Assembly: GCF_009727055.1 (NCBI RefSeq)
Contig: NC_052359.1
Location: 20,100,208 to 20,164,207 of the forward strand
DNA: 64,000 bases
Direction of reading: 5' to 3'
Source: Benincasa hispida
Taxonomy: Eukaryota; Streptophyta; Magnoliopsida; Cucurbitales; Cucurbitaceae
Shown: positions 24,510-37,151 of the stretch, piece after piece
How positions within the stretch are numbered: the first letter of the stretch is position 1
How the letters are laid out: every line of letters begins with the position of its first letter
The notes under the pieces: generated by a model
Told to the model about the DNA's origin: nothing
Databases searched by the model: none
The model's input: only the letters and a program-made list of their open reading frames with translations
Position numbers and translations under genes: made by a program

Positions 24510-25955
24510 TACTGTTTATTTCGTTGTTTACTGTTTAAGACTAATTATTTCAAAACGATGACCAAGGTAACTTGACCTTAATCCTGAGCTATCTATGAAC
24601 TTCTCTTTATTCGGGATTATCCTTAAATTTGCATGGGTAAGGGTTGGCTCAACAGCAACGACTCAATAAGCCTCCCATTTCAGGGGTCAGACCCGGTAGA
24701 TAGCTAGAGACATAGGGTACAAGACGGAATTCACTCCTACCCATTTTTAGGGATGGTAGAGAGGTCGTTCACTTAAGTGCTGACTTCGAGTCTTGAACAA
24801 AGGGCTCCACCCTCTCATTGGCCTGAAAGGGACTCATTTTGATTATCGGATCACAAACCAATTATTCATTACAGGATCAGTGGGACTTAAGGAACAAGAG
24901 GTAATCTCAGGACTAAAATAGTCATTTGACCCAGCCATTATTACGAACAACCTGTGAAGGGTTAACTTACTAATTATGATTATATCGAGTGGATACAATA
25001 TATCTATAGTGAAGGGAGTGCAACTACTGAGTTTTAGTGGAGTGACCTGGTAGTTAATGGATGGGGGTTAATTCGGTGTAAAGAGTTTAGCCCATTAATC
25101 TCAGATCGTTAGAGCCATGATCTGTAGGTCCATTAGGTCCCCCAACTTGCTCACAAATGGATTAACCTTAGAATAACGTGATAAGTTGATTTGAAACGTT
25201 CAAATTCAAATTAAGGAAACTAATAATTATATGTGATATATAATTACACATTTAATTTTGGAATTAAACGTAATTGGATAATTGATTGATATATAAATAT
25301 GATTTAAATGTTAATTTCATGAATAGGGATTCATAGTAATGGAATTGATGACAAATTAATTTAATATTTGATATCAAATTAATAGAATTAATTAAATTGT
25401 TTAATTAATTATTAATTATTAATTTTATTAGAAAATTTGAATATTGAATTAATTTTGTAAAATTAATAAAATATTAATTAAAGAATTAAAATTGGAAAAG
25501 GTTTTGATTTTGAAAATCAAAAAGGGAAATTGAAAAATAAGAAAATCCCAATATAGGATTTTCCCACTTTTCAAGCAAGAAGGTTAGTCACTTTCTTGCA
25601 CATAATTCTACCACCAAATTCAATGAGTGGCTGGAATTACTTCAAATGATCAGTTTGTACGAGAGTCATGTAATAAAACCACTCTTGATTGAGTGGAAAA
25701 GGTGATGCAATTCCTGAATTTTTGAGTTTTTGAAGCTTGAAGAAGTTGTTCTTCAACAAGCTTAAAAACTAGAAAACCTCTCCTGCAATTTTGTTAAGTT
25801 CAAGCTTATTTTAAGTCCCACAATTCAATCTAAGAGTGCTAGAGAATAGTAGGAAAGCTCTAGTGGTAGCCCACGACTTCAATTAGAGAAGATTGCAGCC
25901 GAAATCGTGTTTGAAAAGGATCTTTAAAGGTATGTGTTGAAACCCTCCTAATTCT
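24510..25955 (+). repeat. copia LTR fragment, plus strand, inside minus-strand element
   Basis: Carries the family blocks in forward order: TTGACCTTAATCCTGAGC, GTCTTGAACAAAGGGCTCC, CAATATATCTATAGTGAAGG, GGTCCATTAGGTCC. The true 5' LTR end is missing; it starts abruptly after integrase sequence. At about 25955 it meets minus-oriented leader sequence, forming another inverted junction. Confidence 0.7.
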
Positions 25956-26352
25956 CTATGAACATACTTGTTTTGATGTCAAATTTGAGGAATTAGAATG
26001 CTTAATGATCTTGTTTCTGCAAACCAACAGCGTCACGACGCTGAAAGGCAGAATGCCCCTATTTTGCACATTTTTGTCCTTGAACTTTCCCCGAACACCT
26101 CTATTTCTTCTGAACTCTTTAGCAATGGTTTCTCTATCAATTAACACGGACTTATAGACTCGAAGCAAGAATTAAATTTGCCTAAAAAAAATAAAACGTA
26201 GCCTTACATTTTAATCATATTTAAAGTAATCTAAGTGCCAAAGTTGAAAACATCCAACCTTGCAAACCCTTATTCAAAATAAAGATTTAATAACCCACCT
26301 CTAAACAAATTTTTGTTTCAAAAAATACAAAGAATGAAGATGCAAGAAATTA
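25956..26352 (-). other. leader of minus-strand copia element
   Basis: Lies between the primer binding site (26353) and the inverted LTR junction. The 70-codon minus frame (VRGKFKDKNVQNRGILPF) has no recognisable domain and includes AGCGTCGTGACGCT, a short palindrome. Treated as non-coding leader. Confidence 0.5.
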
Positions 26353-26366
26353 GGCTCTGATACCAA
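26353..26366 (-). other. copia primer binding site
   Basis: Minus strand reads TTGGTATCAGAGCC, directly after an LTR end CCCATCA. It probably primed the element that includes the split pol at 19585-24505. Confidence 0.85.
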
Positions 26367-26367
26367 T

Positions 26368-28090
26368 TGATGGGATTCGAATCCCAAGCATAATCATGTG
26401 AATGCTTTGCAACCAGCAAATTGATTTTTTACAGAAACAAAATCAGTATACTAAAAAAGAAAATATCATGCTTCAGAGAAATTAAAGAACCACTATCACC
26501 TTTGTAGATTCCCAAGCTCCTAGAACGATCCTTTTGATATTCCAATGAACGAATCCTCCAACAATCTTGAACACGAACGTCTCCTCGAACAATCTTGAAC
26601 TCAATCACGAGAATAACCTTATTATTCTCAAGGATTCCAATAGAAGGATAGATGGTATCCAACTATTGGAAGAGGGTGGGGAGAAAAAAACCTTTGGGAG
26701 AATAGAGATGATTTCTTTTTGTGGCTTAGAAAAAAATTTGCACAATGAACTTTTACACCAAAACAGCCATAAGAAAGGCTTTATATAGAGAAGGGTCAAT
26801 CTCCTTCTTCAAGTCTTTTTCCATTTTTTCTTTGTGCACAATTAATTAAATAACACTTATTTAATTAATTAGCACATTAATTAAATACTATTTATACATT
26901 AAATCTAATTTAACGTATATATATGTAATTATCATAAACATCGTATGTCTATGTGCAACACCTCTCTATTTATTAATTAATTTTTTGTGAATCTAACTCG
27001 CTTGAATTAATTATTTGAATCTCATTCAAATGTTTCTTTTCAACTTAATTTGAATTATAGATCACATCCATAATCAATTACATCTTAATCATATTTATAT
27101 AAAATTTCCTCAAATTGTTTTAGACAATTCAAATCTTTCCTTTTTAATATCATTTAGTGAACAACCAATATTTATTAACTGTGGGTACACTCCACTAAAG
27201 ATCCACAACTAAACTTTTCTCATTATAGATTTATTTTTGTGTTCACAAATATAGACAAATAACAACAAGCTAGTCTTTCACGAGTGTTCATAACTCCAAC
27301 TAGGTCAAATTATCGTTTTACCAAATGGATACATCTGATTTCTTAAGTACTAGTGCTCCTCCATGGAACAACCTTTTTAAGGTCCAACCAATAAACAGAA
27401 ACCCTCTCGGGCCAATGAGAGGTTAGAGCTCTTTGTTCAAGTCTTAAAGACACCACTTAAAGAAACACTCATTTACTTACCCTAAAGATGGGAATGAGTG
27501 AATTCCATCGTGTATTATTATGTTCCCAGCTCCTCACTCGGTCTTGTCCTCCAAATGGTAGGCTTATTGAATCGACGAACCAGCCACTCTCACCCATAAA
27601 AATAAAAGGATAATCCCCTGTGAACAGAAGTTTATAATATACTCAGAATCAAGATTAAGTTGTCTAGGTCATCCTAGTGAAATAGAAACCTAAGTAGTCA
27701 ACATTGTTACATCTATTGGTTATTATTTCACAGTATGATCTTATGCAAACTCATTACATAGGATACCTCCACTCACATGTCACCTACATGAATGCATTGG
27801 ATCATTACATTTATATCAAATACAAAGTTTTTCATATCCTTAATGTTACCATGATAAGGTACCCAGCCTTATTCCTATACTATAGACCTTTTAGGCTATA
27901 TCTTGAAAATTAATCCCTGTATGTCTTCATATACAGTTCAAGAGTCATAAGACAACCTTGGATGTTATTTTATTGGATTTAAGGTTATTAAGAAAAAATA
28001 GAAATAACACAATGACATTTATTGAATTAACATCTATAACACTTTATTGATGACAGTCAATTAATAATACTTTGTAATTGTCATAAGCCA
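26368..28090 (-). repeat. copia 5' LTR, minus strand
   Basis: The 3' end is fixed by the primer site. Family blocks in reverse order include CACTCCACTAAAGATCCACAAC (first 20 bases at about 27189) and CCAAATGGTAGGCTTATTG (27552). The outer end is not clear; the family text fades near 28090. This is likely the 5' LTR partner of the 16820-19581 LTR. Confidence 0.65.
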
Positions 28091-29490
28091 ATGTTAGTTC
28101 TTCCATAAAATTTCTCCACATAAAACTTTATTGGACTCATAAAGCTCGACATATCTACTTCACTTCCTAGCAAAACATCAAATAATTAACAACTCACACT
28201 ATTTACAAATACCACAACTCGTTGCAAGAATTGTTTTATGATGTGGAAGCTTAGACAATGTTACAACTATAGAGCATACTAAAAAAATTCAAGAAACTAC
28301 AAACCTAGAACTCTGCCACCACTTATTGTCAAAAACCTCCCACTACTATCCTAGGAATAAGCATAAAAATAACACATAAATTAAAAGAAAATAATAAAAC
28401 TGAAAACACAAGAAGTGACGTGGAAGAACTCCAAATCGGAGAACAAACTAAGGACATGAAAGAAATTTAATGTGTGAAAAATTTATTACAATAACAAAAA
28501 TAATTCACTCCTGACCCAATTACAAGAACACTCTCTCAATGCTTTTATACTACACATATCTTTTAACCCACTAAAGAATACAACATCAAATTCAACTAGA
28601 TTTAGAAAACCTGAATGTTTCTATAACTGGGACAAATTGAAACCAAAGGCATGGACTTCTTTTATAGTGCTTGGAGTCTGAAAAAGCTATAAGATGACTC
28701 GTCACTCTAAATACGATGTTAACAGGAAGCACGAACAAGTACTATAACAAACAACAAAACTAACTACAAGAAAGCAAGTAAAGGCAGACAGAAGTTGGTA
28801 ACCTAGTTCAGTGAAATCTACCTATGTTTGGGGGCTAGCGTGCCTAGGAAAGATAATAATACACTAATATTAAAGAGTCAAGAAATTACAACGTAGTACT
28901 TATCTGAAATTCAACGACTACTACAATGAGTCACGTAGTGCCCAATTCACAGATCACCTAGGTTCTCTCTAGATGTGAGACTCCATCTCTAATAAACTTA
29001 GGTTCCCCCTAAATGTGTTAATATTAGTGTTGAACACTTCAACTTCCGACAGTGTGTGAGACTATTCCTCTTGATTATCTTCCGTTAGCTCAAGGAAGAA
29101 GTTTTAGGTTCTCCCATAAGACCAAGAATTCCTTTTCAACAACAATACCTTAGGCTCATTCTAAGGCAGAAATTATCTTCAAGGTATTGCAATTTTCAAT
29201 CAATGCAATTGCACAACAGAATAGAACATGTATAGATAAAAACTTTCGTTGTTGCACAAATTGGCCACCGAGAAACAAGACACTTTTAGACCATAAACAA
29301 ATGTAGAAACCCTAAAAGAATACCATTATTCTCCTTTTAAAACCATGGTCAAGAAACAAAACCAACTCCTCAATCAGAAATAATAGGTAGCACCTCAATA
29401 AAGGAAAATATCTGGCAAAATAAATATGTAGAAATTTTAAAGATAAGGAAAGAAAATATACTGCATAAAATAATATTGTTTGTGTCTGAT
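28091..29490. other. retroelement debris, no gene
   Basis: No coding frame supported. Bases 28790-28870 (CTAGTTCAGTGAAATCTACC, GTTTGGGGGCTAGCGTGCC) resemble 53710-53760 (CCCAGTTCAGTTTAACTACACC, first 20 shared in part), in the same orientation, so a second retroelement family is present at both sites. Confidence 0.5.
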
Positions 29491-30489
29491 GTCAAGACTA
29501 CATTTATGACAACAATACAAACCATCACAAGCTGCCTTAGAAAAATATAGAGCCAATCAACAAATTTCTAACAAAGACCATCACTTTCTTGAACCTTTTC
29601 AATGAGGGACAACTGCACTTCTAATATTTTTCCAAATATGAAGAAGGATTCTTAATCAATAAGACAACAAGTCTTCTTTGCTGATAGAGCTTGGTTAAAT
29701 AACTCAGTATCTCTGAAATTGAGCGCACCTAACTCCTTAAGAGCACAAACCTCTTGCATCACATCCAGCAAATTTTACCTTTCTCTAATGACGAACCCCA
29801 AAAAAATCAAGCACAAAATGTCATAAATTCATTACACAAACCTGTAGGAAAATGAAAATAGCTTATAACATAATTAGGAATGGCTTGAACAACACTTTTA
29901 ATGAGCACATCTTTTGTCCCAATTGAGAAAAGCCTATTCTTCCAACCTTCCAAATCCTTCCACATCCACTCTTTTATAAATCGAACATCTTGCTTCTTTG
30001 TTATAAAAAAGAATGTTGGGTGGCCAAAAAAAAAAAGCCAAAACTATTACTATTTGTATAAAAGCCATTGAAGAATTATTAAAATTGACACATTTGCCAA
30101 GCACAAATGTATAGAATCATAAATAATCATCTATAACATCCCAAATTTATAATGAAAATCCTGAAAAAAATATCATGCTATCATCAACGAAAACATGGGA
30201 AATAAATGAGAGATAGAGGCACACAACCAAGAAACATGAACAATTGATAGATGCTCTCCTTAAATAAGGCCTATCAACTATTACAAATAGACATTCTGCA
30301 TACAAGAGGAAGAGATAAGGGGAAAAAGGATCACCTTACTTCAACCATCGGGACAGGGCAATAGAACCATAAAAGTGCTTATTGATTAAAATAGAAAATT
30401 GAGTTATAGCCTCACTATCTATAACCAAATCTGACCATTTCTAATAATTAAACCCCAACTTTAACATAATATATGACATAATAACATTC
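29491..30489 (-). pseudogene. LINE-1 reverse transcriptase remnant, downstream part
   Basis: Minus strand, full of stops. Near 30460-30330 it reads MLKLGF, then FSILIN, then a degraded RGLRQGDP box (RWLK, stop, GDPFSPYLFLLYAE). The catalytic FADD box is seen as FVDD at about 30187-30198. Farther downstream comes the L1 GWKNRLFS...VLIKSVVQAIPNY region (about 29870-29970). The frame resumes upstream at 46785 across a 16.3-kb copia insertion. Confidence 0.88.
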
Positions 30490-30494
30490 TTTCC
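30490..30494. repeat. target site duplication TTTCC (left)
   Basis: TTTCC immediately before the LTR start TGTTGGG at 30495, repeated at 46785-46789 right after the last LTR end. Confidence 0.9.
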
Positions 30495-30750
30495 TGTTGG
30501 GATTGATGCCCTAAATCTTGTAGAGTCCTGTAGTTTGTAAACATTTGTATGAACAAACACTTTTTGATTTATATGATATTTTATTTACTTCAGTCTATGA
30601 AATATGAGATATTTTAGTTGCATTAACCACAAACCAATAAACTAAGATCCATGGTTATCGCTGTAACTTAAGCATATATATGGAGACATACAAGTGGATC
30701 GTGTTTTAAGTGACAACCTAAATGGTCTATAGTATATGGATAAAGGAGGG

Positions 30751-30755
30751 ATACC
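30751..30755. repeat. target site duplication ATACC (left)
   Basis: ATACC before TGGTGACG at 30756; repeated at 32416-32420 after the LTR end. Confidence 0.88.
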
Positions 30756-32415
30756 TGGTGACGAAAAATTAACCGTCAAACACTTGATGACTAAAAATAA
30801 AGGGACACAATATGCGATGCATGTCTTAAGGTATGCGTTAGTTATCATGCGTTGGTGGTCATGCGTTGAAATGAAATATATGTTAACAAATGTATGCAAT
30901 GGCCATGCATTCCTGTCATAAGTTTTCTTATGCTCGCACCAAGTATAACGCGAATGCAAGTTTCTCGAGTGATCCGAGGTCGAATTCAAGGACTTGTAAC
31001 TAAATGCTATGCGATAATGTGTTTGTGGCGGTTGAATAAAAGAATGATGGAGAGTATTAAGCTACAACTACTCCTACTCCTAATTAACAGACAACACAAT
31101 GAGAAATATGAATGAGAGGTAGAGACACGACAACTGTTGACGCGAAGTAAATGGATGGAAAATAGATAAAATATGAGGATGTCTTTATCGCAACCCTTAA
31201 GAGTGACTGCAAAGGCAACCTCAGCCAATGCAAGCTATGCGATCATGCTATATGAGCCTAAATTTAGAACATATGTGATATGTATGCAAAAGAGTCGAGA
31301 TGATCGCATATCGCCACCGTATCCTACTTCTTGGACGCATGCAATGTCCTCTCCGTAGGGTGCATACGCTGTGTAATAGCAAACGAAGCTTATTCCTAAG
31401 TTCCACATTCTTGCTTATGCGGATCTAATCTTGCTTAGATTCTAACCTAGCGCTCTCAAGTCTTAGGTTCTTTCTTCAGACTCTCTCTCGAGTAGCTCTA
31501 GAGGTGTGATGGATTCATACATAAGACAAGGTAACCGCAAAAACCTGGTTGATGTAAGATTATTCCTATCTCTCGTGAATACTTGCTTACATTTCTTAAT
31601 GTGACCAACCACTTACCCTCCCAGGTAGTTAGTTGTTTCTAACTTTACTCATAGACAAGCATTGCATCCGCCTATAGACAGGCGTTGTTATAGATTCACA
31701 CTAAGCAAATAAGGTTTTCTCACAACACTCGTGCAATGCACACCTCCTGGTGGTTTGCTACATGCTTCATATCTCTATGCCACATGATTAAGTATGCAAT
31801 ACTCTAGCAATCTCACTAAGTGATGCAATGAAAGTTAAGGATGCTAAGTAAAGAAGATGGAGATGGAATCGAAGGAAACATAGAAATGCATTGAACACAC
31901 AATGTATTAATTTCTTAATCCAAAATGAACACACAATGTCTAGAAATGCATTAAGATGATTCCATTCCACCAACCTTGCATTCATCCCACTATTATGGTT
32001 ATCGTGTAGCCACAATCGTGCAGTGAAAGCATTTGCTTGATTACCGCAACTTCTACACGATGACCACAATCGCTTGACGACCGCAACTCCTATGCGATGG
32101 ACGCATGCGGTTGATTACCGCAACACACATATGTTGATCGTAGGCATTTGCCTTTGCGATGGAGAGTTTCTCCATATGCGGTCGTCTATGCGATAGCCCG
32201 ATTCTGTGTTTGTGTCCACTTCTTGCGTTAGCTACAAAAATAGACAATTGAACGCATAATAACGCATAATAGTGGGTTAGCCGAGATTCTTAATGTTGAA
32301 CGCTGTAAACTCATTTTCTCATGAATTTCTAATATAATTGCCACATATTATGCTTAACAGCCCCCATAATTCTAAATAAAAGGCCTAAGATGACGTGCAT
32401 TTCTGCATGTCATCA
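30756..32415 (+). mobile_element. solo LTR, gypsy-like, 1660 bp
   Basis: Starts TGGTGACGAAAAATTAACCG and ends GCATGTCATCA, TG...CA, with the ATACC duplication on both sides. Removing it and one ATACC restores the copia LTR (compare 45010-45040). No gag or pol frame inside, so a solo LTR. It has many ATGCGAT/GCGATCATG words (30800-31270, 32040-32200). The gypsy assignment is by general resemblance of the LTR text, not by protein evidence. Confidence 0.85.
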
Positions 32416-33837
32416 ATACCTTATCCCAGTGACACTATGAGTGTGGCCCACTTTATAAATGTTACAACTGCTGTAAAGTGCTACAAATGATCTGATCTTG
32501 AACATTCGTGTATTAGACATGCGAGCGGGGATATTCTATAAAAAAGAGTTTGTATAATACCTGACCACGAATGTTTAGTTTCGTTATATAAAGTCGTTCA
32601 TAATTGAGACTTTCATTTCACTAGGATGACCATAACATAACCTTAATCCTGAGTGAGTTGTGAACTTCTGTCTATGATGGCGGTTCTTTAATTTGCATGG
32701 TTGATAGTGGCCAGATCACCGACTTAACAAGCCTACCATTTTAGGGATTCGTCTGATTAGGGGGCTGGGAACACAGCTAAACAAAACAGAAGTCAATCAT
32801 TCCCCAAAGTTGGGGTAAGTAGATAAATTGCTCCTTTAAGGGCTGATTCCGGGGCTTGAACAATGTGGCACCACACCTTCTCTTGGCCTGAGAAGGGTCT
32901 AGTCATAATGGGAATATGATCTATTGTTAATTAGATGAATCAGTGGTACTTAAGGAGTTAGATGTAACTATAATGGCAAAACGGTAAATTGGCCTAGCTG
33001 TACTTATGAACGATTTGTGAAGGGTCATCGCACTATTGATTGTTTATATCCAATGAACATAGAAATATATCTGTAGTGCGAAGAGTGCAATTGCTGGTCT
33101 TTAGTGGAGTGCTCTGTAGTTAACAGATGGTGGATATTATGATTAAAGAGTTTAATCAGTTATTAACGTAACGTTGGAGATTCAAGCTACAGGTCCATAA
33201 GGTCCCCTTGGTAGTTCAATGAATTCAAGCTGAGAATCAGTTTTTGGGTTAGTTTGAAATGTTCAATTAATAAGAGGGAATTTGATTATATATGTTATAA
33301 TTAAATTAAGTCAATTATATATGATATAATTGATATGATGTATTTGATACATTATTATTTGATTGAAGGAATTTAATATAAATATGATTTATATTAAATG
33401 CCATAAAACGAGAAAAAAAACTATGGTTTATGTATTGTGTATGATGCAATATTAAAACTATAGGTTATAAATATAATATGATGAGTTAGTTATTTTATTT
33501 ATTTATAATTTATTAATAATAAGATAATTAAATTTCTTTTTCTCTAATAAGCACCTTTAGTGGGTGGTTAAACGGTTTTATGGCTAAGTGGGATAAAGAA
33601 GAAAAATGGTTTTTCTATTGATTCCACATGCAACAAGTAATCAGATTACTAATTGAAAGACAAAACGATCGCATTGAGTTTACTATACGATAGTAATCTT
33701 TTCTAAACGATCGAGTGTTGAGTCTATACGATAGACTTGCTTCTTCTACACGATAGTGCTGCCTATTACTCGATCATCTCCTCCTCCTCCATTTTTCTTC
33801 CCTCAATCCAAAATTAGCCACAGCTCACAACTCCTAG

Positions 33838-33854
33838 ATTCTCACACCGAGAAT
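33838..33854 (+). repeat. conserved LTR hairpin
   Basis: ATTCTCACACCGAGAAT: inverted repeat followed by ACCAAGG. The same inverted repeat with varying loop occurs at 44053-44069, 46452-46468 and, on the minus strand, 38129-38145 and 57415-57431. It lies toward the LTR 3' end, likely in the transcribed part. Confidence 0.8.
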
Positions 33855-34170
33855 ACCAAGGCAATCTTGTGGTGGTGTCTAGATTTGTTTGAGGATCGAG
33901 TTTTATTCGTCGCTGGTGTTCGAGGGAGATTGTCTTGCTCATTGTGTTCGTGTTGGTCAACACGTTGATGATTGATCGAGGGACATATATAAAGAAAGAG
34001 TTCTTTAAAGGTATTGTTACTCTATCCTGTGTTTTTTATAAGAAGCATGTTGTAATTTATCTTTAATGCATAATGGTTTCTGTATGATTGTAAATGTTTG
34101 AATTCTTTCACAATTGAGTTTGGAACGATCCGCTTCCGCTTATAGGTCCTCTATAATTAGAGTTCTTCAA

Positions 34171-34184
34171 TTGGTATCAGAGCC
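34171..34184 (+). other. copia primer binding site of the composite element
   Basis: TTGGTATCAGAGCC directly after the 5' LTR end; perfect match to the initiator tRNA-Met type site seen at 16806 and 26353 (minus strand). Confidence 0.9.
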
Positions 34185-34625
34185 AGGTTCTTCTAATTTC
34201 CAAATTCCATTCCTTATTTAATTTCATTTACAGACTTGGTGGGTTTTAAGAATTCTGCAATGCGTTTAAGCGTTAAATGTGGTTGTGGATGTTGTTGATG
34301 GATAATTTCAGGATAATTGCCTCTTTTTAAAGCTTTCATTTACATTTAAAAAAGTTAATTTGTAACTGAACCTGCATTTTTAGGCATATTTAACAAGCAA
34401 TAGAGTCTGTATTTGTTTTTTATTTGTTTAAATCGTTCTTGATGAAGCTTCAGACGCAAGGAGTTGTTGTTCGCTTCGAGGAAGAAGCCGAATCGTTGGT
34501 CACATTGTGTGGCTTATGCTATAGATCATTTAGATTTGGCTATGCGATCATGTAGAAAAGTTCTACTTGATCGTGTAGTATTTGCTAAACGATCGCAAAG
34601 CTAATGCTACACGATCGTTGGCCTT
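34185..34625 (+). other. copia leader with CGATCG-motif cluster
   Basis: Non-coding leader after the primer site. It shares GATGAAGCTTC with the leader at 56740 (minus strand). Bases 34500-34620 contain TATGCGATCATGTAG, TTGATCGTGTAG, TAAACGATCGC and ACACGATCG. At about 34625 it ends abruptly against antisense gag. Confidence 0.7.
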
Positions 34626-35484
34626 AACGGCCTTCCTTTCTTTCAACCAGTGAGGACAGTTCCTTTTCCAGTGTCCATGTTGGTTGTAGTGGAGACACTT
34701 TCCCTTTTCAACCAATGGTGGACGTCTTATTGGCGCGACAGGCGGCGGGTTAGCAGGCGCCTTCCTTTTCCATTACCACCTTTGCAGAGTTAGAAGTAGA
34801 AGATGTAGACTTTGTTCCTGAGATCAAACCTCTATGGAACGTCCTGGAGGATGAAGCAACATTTGCCTCACCCTTCTTCTTGTCTTTACTTTTTCAGTAA
34901 AGATTTGTAGGTCTAGAACTCGTTGAGGAAAGTTGTAAGGTTATATTTCAGTTTGTTAAGAATCATATTACTAACAAAGTGAAGGAAGCTCTCCGGCAAA
35001 GAATGCAGGATTATGCTAACCTGGCTGCCCTCATCGATGGTAGACCAATTCAACTCTGCCATATTGAAGTGGACCATCATGTTAAGCACATGTTCACGAA
35101 CAGAGGTGTCTTCTTCCAATTTTTGAGTTGAACATGTATTTAAGAGTCTCATGCATAAGCTGTTCAGATGATTGTCCAAACATCCCCCGTAGCGACTGCA
35201 TGATCTCACATGTTGAGACCATAGGCTCATGTTACTTGGCCAAGACTTCAGAAAGACTTGCCAAGATATAGGCTCGGGCCTCCTCCTTCGCCCATGTCCA
35301 TCGCTCGTATGCCTCCTGAAAATTTCGAGTGGCATAAAGAGCTGGAATAGAAGGACAGACCTCTGTAAGAGCGAACATAAGAACCTCAATGATAAGAATC
35401 GTCGTGATCATATGTTTTCATGTCGAAAAATTGTCGCCAATTAATTTTTCAGCGCTAAAAAAAGCTAACGTGGTTGTTGCCATT
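34626..35484 (-). pseudogene. copia gag remnant, antisense to its host element
   Basis: Minus strand, start ATG at 35482-35484 (MATTTLAFFSAEKLIGDNF), with stops and several frameshifts. Visible gag pieces: LASLSEVLAK, SVREHVLNMMVHFNMAEL, HSLPESFLHFVSN. The zinc knuckle near 34640-34700 reads CLHYNQHGHWKRNC, with the second cysteine replaced by tyrosine. Because its orientation is opposite to the plus-strand primer site 440 bases away, it is not the gag of that LTR pair but of a second element inserted in reverse. Confidence 0.85.
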
Positions 35485-36950
35485 TTGAAAACTTCTTGCT
35501 GAAAATACGAACAAAACTTTATTAGATTTTGCTAAACCACGTTTAACCATTTAGTTTTGCAATACAGTTTCAAGTACCCTAAGTGAAAGACTTCTATTTT
35601 GCAATGATGCCCCAGTAAATTAGGACAAACGTCACCGGTGGGGTCATTAAATGCCTCTTCGCTGGGATGAGACATTCTCAACCATTAGGCAGAACCAACT
35701 CTTGGAACTAAACCTAACAGCCACCATCTATTCAGTCCAGAACTGTTAACCTTTAACAATTCCACGTAAGTGTGACTCCTCGCTTTCGGTACCAGAGTCC
35801 CACCTTAATAAGCTCATCATAAGGAAGAAGCAGATTAGGACAATAGACTAAGTTACCTTATCCTCTTACAGGAAATCAAATAAAGAAATACGCAAAACTG
35901 CCATCTTTTGGGGGATACTCTCAAGGTGCCTCGAGGTGATGCGCAGTAACTTTATTCAATCCAACGAGGGAGACCGAGGGATATGCTGTCGCACTTCTCG
36001 CTCCCACTAACTATAAACACTCTCTCCATCCATCTTAATATTGACCTACCCAAACACCATCTGTTAGGGGGACATGCCAAAGGTGCCTCGAGGTCGAGAG
36101 TAGATCTCACAGTGTGGACTATTTAGGAAAAACGTGAAAGGTTTTTAACTGAAGTATCTTATGCCTCAAGTACCTCCCACTAATGTTCTACTTAGAGGTT
36201 CATTAACCTAGACAATCTGGCTACTGATTTTAGTTTAAGTCATCTTTTTAAGTCCGTTCATAAATAACTTTTGTCTATGAAATATGAACAAGTTCAAGTA
36301 GTCACATTTAAACACTTTAATGGATTGTCCTTAACTTGCATGCATGCATCAAATCTTTTTAATTCACCTTTCCAGGTAAGTTCTCAGGTAGGGGTGTTAC
36401 GTTTCCATCAACTTAAATACCCCAACCTAGACAGAATCTGCCTTAGACAAAAGGTCCCTTATAGATAGATTTGCTACACTTTAACCTTTTATTAGTCAAT
36501 TTAATCCTATTAAACTGATTAAAAGATGAAATCCTTAGGGTTGCTAATCATATTAGAATCGTGATCTTAGGTCTATGTCATCCAAGTTTTAAACATTTTA
36601 AAACCATGAATTAAACCTAAGTGAGCATGCATGTCTTTCTTATTGCTTTTAGTTCTAATTTCTCTTTAACCTTTAAAAAGAAACAACTAAAACCCATTGC
36701 GCACAACTAGGTGTTTATAATGCTTATAAAGAAACCTATGTGTCATGCTTCATGCAATGTCCAGTCATTACTGAAAGATCTCATACCGAGAGTTCCATGA
36801 GCGGGCTTAGATTGATCCGATTTTACAGTGATCGAAATATGAACGATATACATTCTATACTAACAATTATGCGTATTAAACTCATCAACAGCATGCTCAG
36901 AATACGATAGAACATAGAGAAAGGGGTTCATACCAGAGGAAGACAGTTTT
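35485..36950 (-). other. leader of antisense copia element, non-coding
   Basis: Lies upstream of the antisense gag. It resembles 62230-63900: both have GGTAGGGGTGTTACGTTTCC, TTAGACAAAAGGTCCCTTAT and GATATTGACC/TATTGACTCA blocks, in the same order. No protein frame. About 1.5 kb long, unusually long for a copia leader. Confidence 0.65.
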
Positions 36951-37093
36951 CGTTTGTTTGAACCCACAGCCGCGGAAAAATCCACCAATCTACCAGCACC
37001 TAGAGAGTCTCTCGACTGTTACTGCACGATCCGAACGTACACGAACAAGGCTTCGAAGACAACATCACCACCAAGGAAACCCAGGTATCCTCG
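36951..37093 (-). repeat. LTR fragment next to assembly gap
   Basis: Text such as AACCCACAGCCGCGGAAAAA and CGATCCGAACGTACACGAAC resembles the gene-proximal LTR end at 37980-38090. It breaks at the N run. Confidence 0.5.
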
Positions 37094-37151
37094 NNNNNNN
37101 NNNNNNNNNNNNNNNNNNNNNNNNNNNNNNNNNNNNNNNNNNNNNNNNNNN
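37094..37151. other. assembly gap, 58 N
   Basis: Run of N, true length unknown. It lies between two similar LTR fragments, so the assembler probably failed on a repeat. Confidence 0.99.

Larger units (their letters stand above)
30495..34169 (+). repeat. 5' LTR of the composite copia (interrupted)
   Basis: LTR start TGTTGGGATTGATG at 30495, LTR end CTTCA at 34169 just before the primer site. A 1660-base foreign LTR sits at 30756-32415, so the original LTR is about 2.0 kb. Near its end it holds CGATCG-type motifs (33660-33780) and a conserved hairpin (33838-33854). Confidence 0.85.

Noticed and set aside
27345..27360. TACTAGTG as the missing right end of the CACTA element at 12278
   Set aside because: It is part of the copia LTR block TTAAGTACTAGTGCTCC, not a transposon end.
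33756..33968. Small protein gene reading into the LTR end (similar frames at 43998-44180 and 46306-46680)
   Set aside because: The frame recurs only because the LTR recurs; no conservation of stop or start between copies beyond the LTR similarity.
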